Shown here: one piece after another, positions 57,048 through 64,000 of the stretch
How positions within the stretch are numbered: position 1 is the first letter of the stretch
Layout of the letters: every line of letters starts with the position of its first letter
Assembly: GCA_007922305.1 (NCBI GenBank)
Contig: ML677343.1
Location: 32,887,573-32,951,572, forward strand
DNA length: 64,000 bases
Reading direction: 5' to 3'
Source of the DNA: Dermatemys mawii
Lineage: Eukaryota; Chordata; Testudines; Dermatemydidae
Position numbers and translations under genes: made by a program
Notes under the pieces: model-generated
Seen by the model: only the letters and a program-made list of their open reading frames with translations
Database searches by the model: none
What the model was told of the DNA's origin: nothing

Positions 57048-57172
57048 ATCAGGGGGGTAGCTGTGTTAGTCTGGATCTGCAAAAGTGACAAAGAGTCTTG
57101 TAGCACCTCATAGACTAACAGATCTTAGGGATCATAAGCTTTTGTGGGCTAAGACCCACTTCATCAGATGAA
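57048..57172 (-). mobile_element. Penelope-like terminal repeat, left inverted arm
   Basis: The sequence GTAGCTGTGTTAGTCTGGAT, then CTTGTAGCACCTCATAGACT, CATAAGCTTTTGTGGGCTAA and GACCCACTTCATCAGATGAA runs up to the gap. Its reverse complement matches the right arm at 57,573-57,655. Read on the minus strand it contains the hammerhead-like core described at 57,578. Confidence 0.6.
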
Positions 57173-57572
57173 NNNNNNNNNNNNNNNNNNNNNNNNNNNN
57201 NNNNNNNNNNNNNNNNNNNNNNNNNNNNNNNNNNNNNNNNNNNNNNNNNNNNNNNNNNNNNNNNNNNNNNNNNNNNNNNNNNNNNNNNNNNNNNNNNNNN
57301 NNNNNNNNNNNNNNNNNNNNNNNNNNNNNNNNNNNNNNNNNNNNNNNNNNNNNNNNNNNNNNNNNNNNNNNNNNNNNNNNNNNNNNNNNNNNNNNNNNNN
57401 NNNNNNNNNNNNNNNNNNNNNNNNNNNNNNNNNNNNNNNNNNNNNNNNNNNNNNNNNNNNNNNNNNNNNNNNNNNNNNNNNNNNNNNNNNNNNNNNNNNN
57501 NNNNNNNNNNNNNNNNNNNNNNNNNNNNNNNNNNNNNNNNNNNNNNNNNNNNNNNNNNNNNNNNNNNNNNNN
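57173..57572. other. assembly gap (400 N)
   Basis: A run of exactly 400 N. It sits at the centre of an inverted repeat: the bases on both sides are AGATGAA and TTCATCT. The round length suggests an estimated or nominal gap size. Confidence 0.98.
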
Positions 57573-57655
57573 TTCATCTGATGAAGTGGGTCTTAGCCCA
57601 CAAAAGCTTATGATCCCTACGATCTGTTAGTCTATAAGGTGCTGCGAGATTCTTT
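57573..57655 (+). mobile_element. Penelope-like terminal repeat, right inverted arm
   Basis: Starts TTCATCTGATGAAGTGGG and continues CACAAAAGCTTATGATCCC, GATCTGTTAGTCTATAAGG, then GTGCTGCGAGATTCTTTG. It mirrors the left arm with few differences, the arms therefore facing each other across the gap. Confidence 0.6.
57578..57606 (+). ncRNA. hammerhead-ribozyme-like core, probably inactive
   Basis: Reads CTGATGA, one extra A, a six-pair stem GTGGGT/GCCCAC with loop CTTA, then AAAA. A canonical hammerhead core is CUGAUGA, stem II, GAAA. Here the extra A after CUGAUGA and AAAA in place of GAAA would be damaging. Penelope-like elements are known to carry hammerhead motifs in their terminal repeats, which is why the match is worth noting. 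The cleavage site and stems I/III were not established. Confidence 0.35.
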
Positions 57656-60600
57656 GTAGTTTTAACTAGTTACAACTCATACGGGACAGGTTCCATTTAA
57701 TCTTCTACACAACAGTATTCATGGTGTTCAGTTTTAAAACTAGAAAACACTTATATTTCAGTAAAATAAGCATCGTAGTTTAGTGGACTAGTGACTGCCC
57801 ACCCTTCCCATCTTTCCCCCCCATCCTCACCCACTCCAAAAAACCAACAACAATGCTTGAATCTTCAGGATTTTACTGTTGAGAGAAAACCATAGTTCAG
57901 TCCACCTTGTACATAAAACTGCCCATAGGCTAGCCCTAAAGCAAGTTATCTTCCTTGATGTTTGACTTAAGCTTACAGAATGCAATAATATCCTTAGGGG
58001 AATAGAAATTTGTCTGAAGTATCATTTTATATTTCTACATCTAAGGAAAAAGCATTTGTCAAGCATATTTCAGTGAAAAAGGGCAAGTTGTGTTAAAAGC
58101 TATCAGAGGGCCCTAACAGTAGTTTTGTAGTAGAAAGGTGGTGACCTACAAACACTAAATGTGCACATCCAGTTGCATTTTCCAGTCATGCTCCACCCAT
58201 CTTTCCCTATGATCATTTACTGCAGGACCCACAGCAGCACAGCAGATATTTCAATTAATGTAGTCACTGAAATCAGTACAGTCCATAATAACTGGTAGCT
58301 AAAATCTCCCTCCACAATTTCCTCTGCAAACAATGACATGTACAGCCCTCTCCATCTGATGCAGTGAAAGTAAGAGCTACCATAGATTATGTACAGAAAA
58401 ATCAAACTGCAAACTTCATTACAGCAGCAGCAGTTAGGGCTATTTAAAAACCCTTCAATAATTTCTACGGTTTGCCTTCTACTGAAACTACTTTCCACGG
58501 TGACACAAGAGGTACAAGTGCTTTGCTCTATCTGAAGAAAAATACGTTTTTCAAACATATAAAAAAAAGTAAAGATCTTGCAATGGCAAGGATTAAAAGT
58601 CAGTGCATGGTCAGAAACTATGCACTTTTACACCTTCCTCACAATCCTCCACCCCCAACGGGGAATCCCAGGGAGAAAAGGGGTCATTTAACTCGCAAGT
58701 GAACAGTCTTGCTCAGCATAAACTTCCTAGAAGTTAGCAGATGTGACCAGGCCTGCCACCCTCTCCTCAAGAGATGCTTTTTCACGGTTTGTAAGCTTCT
58801 GCAGGGATCAAGCTCTCATCCTTACAACGTTAGGGTGCATCCCATAAAAAAAAAAGGTATCTTACCAATCATTAGCTAGCCTATGATAACATGACAAAAG
58901 CCTACTGAATATATAAGGCAGTTTATAGTTTTCACATTTGTTGCAGGTTGAGGTAAACCCCAAGAGCGCCTAGGGTAATGAAAAACATCAACCACCCAGA
59001 AACAAGGAGCATGCTAACAGTAACATCCAGTATTCTGGGCAGAGCCATACAAACCACACCATCCAGAATGCTGTCTGTGCTGTCAGACCACACCATTCTT
59101 CTGTTTCACCCTGAATAATCAGCAAGAAATGGACAAGATTCCAGCTCCCTGAAGTGACTGGAAAGCAAGCTTCTTGGTAATTTCAACCATCACACCTACT
59201 GTTTCATAAAAGTAAAGGCAGTGGAGGTACAACCAGGACTTTGGTCACACTAGCCTTTTAAAAAAAAATAAAGTTTTCACCAAGAGCTCCAGCAGTGGGA
59301 GTACTAGTGCAGACAGAACTCCAGATGCTACCAGTGTCTGTCTACACTAGCTCTCCCAATGTTGCTGCCACTGAAGATTTTTTTTATTTTTTTTTATTTT
59401 TTTTTTACAAAAAAGCCTGACGGAAACAAGGCTAAACGTGTAGCATTAGCATGAATGTATACAGGTTTGTAGTTTTGTTAATCAAACATGCTGTGGTTTT
59501 AACATCATTTGTAGGACATTGTTTTAGGGAAACTGATGTATTCTTCTCCGTCAAGTAAATTAAAAATGTATTTATTTCTTGGGGTTAGAGGTCCAATTTA
59601 GAGTTATTCAATTCCAAGAGTATCCCTTTAAGTAGGCACAAGTGTTCCAATTAAATTTAATTAACCGTGTTTTGGTACCCTGTAAAAATCTAAATTTGCA
59701 CTCCTTTTTAGGAATCACATAGCCTGAGATGATAGTACCATCAGAGAGTCCTACTCTCACTCTTCCAACCAAACAAATAGTTTAAGTAAATTAAGTAATG
59801 TTTGGGTTGTTTGTTTGTGAAACTTAAGACAAGACAGACCTGAAATGTCTCTATGACAATAAAAGTTCACAGGTATATCCCATTAAGATTACATCTGACG
59901 AAAATCACTTAAAACAATTTAGAAATGCATCATTTTCACACATTTCCAATGAGCCCTACTAAACTTGCCCATCCAAATGTTAAAGTTTAATTTAATAGAC
60001 TGCTGTCAAAATGAGTTTTAATACTTGTGTGACATACTAAACTTTGTGCAAGGAACTTGTCTTCCAAATCAACTATTCTCAAAGCTAAAATAATTAGAAT
60101 ATTTGCCCTATTCACTATATTACACCTGAAACAATTCAGCACAGTAACACCAAAGTACCTGTTGTCACTAATTACATGGGATCAGAGAATGAAAAATCCA
60201 CTTGCTTACTTGCCCATACCAGGTAAGAAACTTACCGGGGCAAGAGTGGGAACTTGGCCCATCGAATTTTGCAAAATTTAAGCCTGCATTTTTGAAAGTG
60301 ACTTCAAACTGCAAGAAAAGTCAATGTGGAAAATGCAGTCTTCAAGGATCTGATGACAGCCCTCATGCCTCTGCTGTTACTCAAACTAGTCAGTTTCACT
60401 TCTACAACTTACTCTGCTTAGTAATAAAAACAAGAATCATTTTAACAGCATTCTGCTGTTTGAGAAAACATAGAGGAAAGTACTAGAGCAAGGGAATCAA
60501 ACAGGACCAATGGACGAGGACCAGCCTGCAGCTACATCTCAGAGCAAAGGTAGAGATGGGAGCTCATGCCTAATTGGACCCAAGCAATTTAGCCAGCCAT

Positions 60601-61062
60601 GCCATAAATACACACCCCATTACCAAGTAGCCATCATACCATCCAACTGGGGATAAAAGCAAAGGTGCTTCTTACTAGTCTCCCCTTCCCCCAGCTTCAC
60701 CTCCGAGCACAGCTGTAGTTGTGTCCCAGGGTGAGGGGAAAAAGATCTAAAGGACGAACACAAGGGAGTGAGGGGACAAGATGGAGAATCATATCAGGTA
60801 GAAAAGTAAAGAATTACAAGGGGGTGTGGGGAGAATTCCAAATTAGGGAAGGGACAGGGAGAATCCCAAAGGGAAAGGGAAAGAGGTAGCACAAGGTGCT
60901 AGGGGACCAGTTATTACAGTGAGGAAGGCATCATGGGTAGAGCAAATGGACAGAAGGGAGGACACCTCAATGCATTTTCCCTTTTTTTTAATTCAACATC
61001 TAACTTAAAGAGGCACAACACTGCACTTGGAAAGGACCACAACATTTAACTTTTGCCTGTGA
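57656..61062. other. unassigned DNA
   Basis: No gene supported. T-rich tracts at 59,377-59,407; a GTCTACACTAGCTC scrap resembling MITE ends at 59,340; purine-rich sequence at 60,730-60,960. The minus frame at 58,217-58,558 (113 codons) is Cys- and Leu-rich without a recognised domain. Confidence 0.4.
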
Positions 61063-61091
61063 CCTCTCTCTCTCTCTCTCTCTCTCTCTCG
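61063..61091 (+). repeat. (CT)n microsatellite
   Basis: An uninterrupted CT array of about 14 units between GACCT and CGGATG. Confidence 0.9.
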
Positions 61092-61799
61092 GATGAGAGC
61101 TCTAACTGAAATGGTGATTGGACCATCACCAAGAGCCAATTAACATCTCTGCATTAGAGCTGGTCACAAAGGAGGACGAGCCAAAAACCAGACTGGAGTT
61201 ATGGTAGAGGGCTTCAAACTCCCATTCCAAAAGTCAGGCGGGCTCTGGGATTGGAATGTTGAGAGGAAACTCCTTCTTACTTTCAGCACCAGGTGGTAGA
61301 GCGGCTTTCAAATTCATCATAGACCTGAAAGACTGAGAAGGATCCAGAGACACACCAAGAGGGCTGCTGCAGCAGAAAAAGCAGACTGAGCTTTTCACCA
61401 AGGCATTGCACCTGTATCTCTGTGAGTACCCCATTCCCAGCTGGGACCTGGCAAATTCTCAAGACCCATTCAAAGCAAATAATTATTCAGATTCAATGCA
61501 AGCCATCTGCACCTGTGGGACAAAGCAACATTCTGCAGGGGAAGGTAAATGCAAATACTAAATCTTCTGAGTTTTGGCCAGTGTCAGCTCACAGAAGCAA
61601 TGGAGGTGTGAAGAAAAATTCATGCCACAAGCTGAGCTTTGTATTTACATCCTTCCCAAATAGTGACAGCAAGTTGGAAAGCACCGGGTCCTGTTATCAG
61701 TGGATATTTTTAAACCTCCCAAGATGGACAGAATGCCCATTCGCTTTGAAAAAAGGATTGCTACAGCCTTTGCTCACGAAACCATCATAGAATAATGAT
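61092..61799. other. unassigned DNA
   Basis: The plus frame at 61,422-61,790 (122 codons) has no recognised motif. No gene called. Confidence 0.35.
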
Positions 61800-62104
61800 C
61801 TGGCCAGTTATTGTCCAATATTAACAAATTGGAAAGAGTTCAGAAAAGTGCTACAAAAGAATGATTCCATGTTTTCAAAACATGGCTTATAGGGAGACAT
61901 CTAAGGAGTTCAAACTATTTGGTTTATCCAAGAAAAGATTAAGAGGCAACTTGACCACAGTCCACAAGTACCTACACTGGAAAGAGATTTCAAATAGTAC
62001 CTCTCCTTATTCTAGCAGGAAAAGGCATGACAAAATTCAAAGACTGGAAGCTGAAGCTAGACAACATCAGACAAGAAATAATATGCACATTTCTAACAGG
62101 GAGG
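61800..62104 (+). mobile_element. CR1 fragment
   Basis: TTGGAAAGAGTTCAGAAAAG, then GGAGTTCAAACTATTTGG and AAAGATTAAGAGGCAACTTG parallel the CR1 tails at 49,090-49,210 and 28,165-28,280. Diverged, no coding capacity. Confidence 0.65.
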
Positions 62105-63120
62105 GTGTGACGTTCCCCTACTGTTATCTGGACCAATGATCTGCAAGGTCACTCCAGTCCTCGACTCTGAGAGCCAACTTTACCCTGCTTTGCTGTGAGA
62201 ACCCTGACTCCTGGGCTGTTGACGCACAGCCTGTAGCATGTAAGCTGCTCCCAGCTATGTGAGTGAGCACTCTTAGCCAGCTGCTGCTTGGACTGTGCAA
62301 CCGAATTATGTTAGCCAATATCTGTGGTCCCAGACACAACCCTAGGAGCCTCCGCCTTGCAGTGTCCAATTATGCCTGCTGAACACTGCAAGCTTATATG
62401 AATTTGTCAATTTAATGAAGAAATTGATATGCACCAGGCTTGCTATCCCAAGGGGAGTCTCTGACATACTTCAAACCAAATGCACTGCTTCAGGTAGAAC
62501 AAACACATTAACTAAAAGAGATAGATTTTAAATTATTATAAGTCAAAGCACAAGTCAGATTTGGTTAAATGAAATAAAAGCAAAACACATTCTAAGCTGA
62601 TATTAACACTTTAGGTGCCCTTGCAAATTTAGATGCTTCTCATCACAGGCTGGCTGGTAGCTTCAGCCAGGGTCTTTCCTTTGACCAGTGCTTCAGTCAT
62701 TTGGTGGTGATGTCTGTAGATCAAAGGTTCTCAAACTGGGAATCGGGAGCCTTATGTAACCCAGACAATTTGGTTAAGCACCTTTGTCAGTGTCTAGTTG
62801 AGATGAGGTATGGATGGGGGCAAGCTGGCAGAAGTTCAATCTAGAAAAAAAATGAGATGGTGGGTTGTGGGAAATAGCCAAAGAATACTGCAGATGTAAC
62901 ACGGTGATGATGTTTGGTTACTCGGGTTGTTTTAAAACTGCCTTAACACAGCAGTGACCAGGATGACTTTCCTATCTGCATCTGCCCAGTAAGCAACAAT
63001 CTTCTCCTCTCAGCAGACCTTGCTACTCTTATCCATACACTTGTCTTCACAGCAATGATCTCTATACAAGGCTACAACTGTAGCCCCTTTGAAAACTGAA
63101 GCAAGATCAGAATGCAGCAG
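62105..63120. repeat. unclassified long interspersed-repeat-like region
   Basis: From GTGTGACGTTCCCCTACTG onward the sequence (for example GCACCAGGCTTGCTATCCC and AAGGGGAGTCTCTGACATAC) has the look of a repeat I associate with turtle genomes, but there is no second copy in this window to prove it. A hAT-type left end (CAAAGGTTCTCAAACTGGG, 62,731-62,749) sits within it without a clear partner. Confidence 0.3.
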
Positions 63121-63190
63121 TCTGCTTAGTAAGTGATGCATCTTTTTAGGAGTACACCAGTATTCAACAATCTGCACTGACCATCTATCG

Positions 63191-63499
63191 CAGGGGTCGG
63201 CAACCTTTCAGAAGTGGTGTGCTGAGTCTTCATTTATTCACTCTCATTTAAGGTTTCGCATGTCAGTACTACATTTTAACATTTTTAAAAGGTCTCTTTC
63301 TATAAGTCTTTGATATATAACTAAACTATTGTTGTATCTAAAGTAAATAAGGTTTTTAAAATGTTTAAGAAGCTTCATTTAAAATTAAATTAAAATGCAG
63401 AGCCCTCAGACTGGTGGCCAGGACCCAGGCAGAGTGAGTGTCACTGAAAATCAACTCCCGTGCTGCCTTCGGCATGCGTGCCATAGGCTGCCTACCCCG
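63191..63499 (+). mobile_element. 309-bp hAT MITE, family copy 2
   Basis: The ends CAGGGGTCGGCAACCTTTC and ATAGGCTGCCTACCCCG are inverted repeats flanked by ATCTATCG (63,183-63,190) and ATCTATCA (63,500-63,507), an 8-bp duplication with one mismatch. It is the inverted homologue of 50,622-50,927. Non-coding. Confidence 0.82.
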
Positions 63500-63507
63500 A
63501 TCTATCA

Positions 63508-64000
63508 GTTTGCATGTGGGGATGGTACTAGATTGGACCCTGTAAAGTATAGTTGAGAGATCATTTCCCTCAATATACTGCCACAGCTGCAGTCAGCCCT
63601 GACACCATAGCTGTCATCCCCTTGGTGTAAAAGGCAGGCAAGGTGTTGGCAGGACATTTTCCATAAGGTTCTTTGGCTCCAACTTGGTTCTACTTTGATC
63701 TAAAAATGCCTGATTCAGTTTACTTTTAGGGCATACTGTAAAAAGCATCTATTTGTTAGCATTTTGGGGCACGTCTACACAGAAGTTGCACTGGTGCAAC
63801 TTGTGTGTATAGACCAAGCCAACGTGTGTGCATTAGGACGTGTGGCAGGGCTTTTTGTTGCTTTGAACTGACCAGTTAATTGCCCTTCATGTGAGGGCTC
63901 ATTATGCTACTTGGAAATTATTCCTGTATAATTTATTTTAAACAACCAGCACCTAGAGCTGCATATAAACATTTTATATTCAATAATGCAATTCCCACAC
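63508..64000. other. unassigned DNA with a small palindrome
   Basis: A short hairpin GTCTACACAGAAGTTGCAC / GTGCAACTTGTGTGTATAGAC at about 63,774-63,816 resembles a tiny Harbinger-type MITE remnant. Otherwise nothing recognised. Confidence 0.4.

Noticed and set aside
57164..57581. 137-codon frames on both strands
   Set aside because: They consist of the N gap.
58217..58558. 113-codon minus frame, Cys/Leu-rich
   Set aside because: No family, splice support or signal of coding bias that I can defend.

Overview
The window looks like about 64 kb of vertebrate nuclear DNA, most likely from a turtle. Evidence for this: the DNA is AT-rich with no dense coding. It carries CR1-type LINE fragments, a tRNA-headed SINE with a CR1-like tail, many small hAT and Harbinger-type DNA elements with recognisable target-site duplications, and a nearly full-length DIRS-type tyrosine-recombinase retrotransposon. 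A crocodilian is a less likely alternative. No bacterial, phage or plasmid features are present.

Layout. 1-11,520: mostly unassigned intron-like or intergenic DNA with scattered DNA transposons (about 1,948, 4,507, 5,351, 7,246 with a nested hAT at 7,465, and a GC-rich hAT at 9,255-10,047) and a Penelope-like scrap at 8,270. 11,521-17,534: the DIRS element in minus orientation, with gag, reverse transcriptase, RNase H and methyltransferase-like region, and tyrosine recombinase, bounded by inverted terminal repeats, plus an internal complementary region that matches the junction of the two ends. 17,535-34,000: two related 0.7-kb and 0.3-kb DNA transposon families, the SINE at 23,779, and CR1 fragments at 27,640 (plus) and 32,085 (minus). 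34,000-57,000: mostly unassigned, with more MITEs, including a second 0.68-kb Harbinger-type copy at 48,290 that landed inside a CR1 fragment. 57,048-57,655: a Penelope-like inverted repeat broken by a 400-base assembly gap. 57,656-64,000: unassigned DNA, a CR1 scrap, an unclassified long repeat and another hAT.

Host coding content is thin. On the minus strand, several short open segments have plausible splice sites (52.6, 51.4, 44.2, 41.8, 37.2, 31.0 and 24.4 kb) and partly compatible phases. They could be exons of one long minus-strand gene that I cannot name. Each is short enough to arise by chance, so all carry low confidence.

The DIRS element is the only multi-gene system visible. Its genes would make a capsid-like protein, copy RNA to DNA and integrate a circular DNA through the tyrosine recombinase. 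This copy is dead: gag and the RT/RNase H reading frame are frameshifted, and the RT active site has a substitution next to a stop codon. The recombinase triad and the terminal architecture are well preserved.
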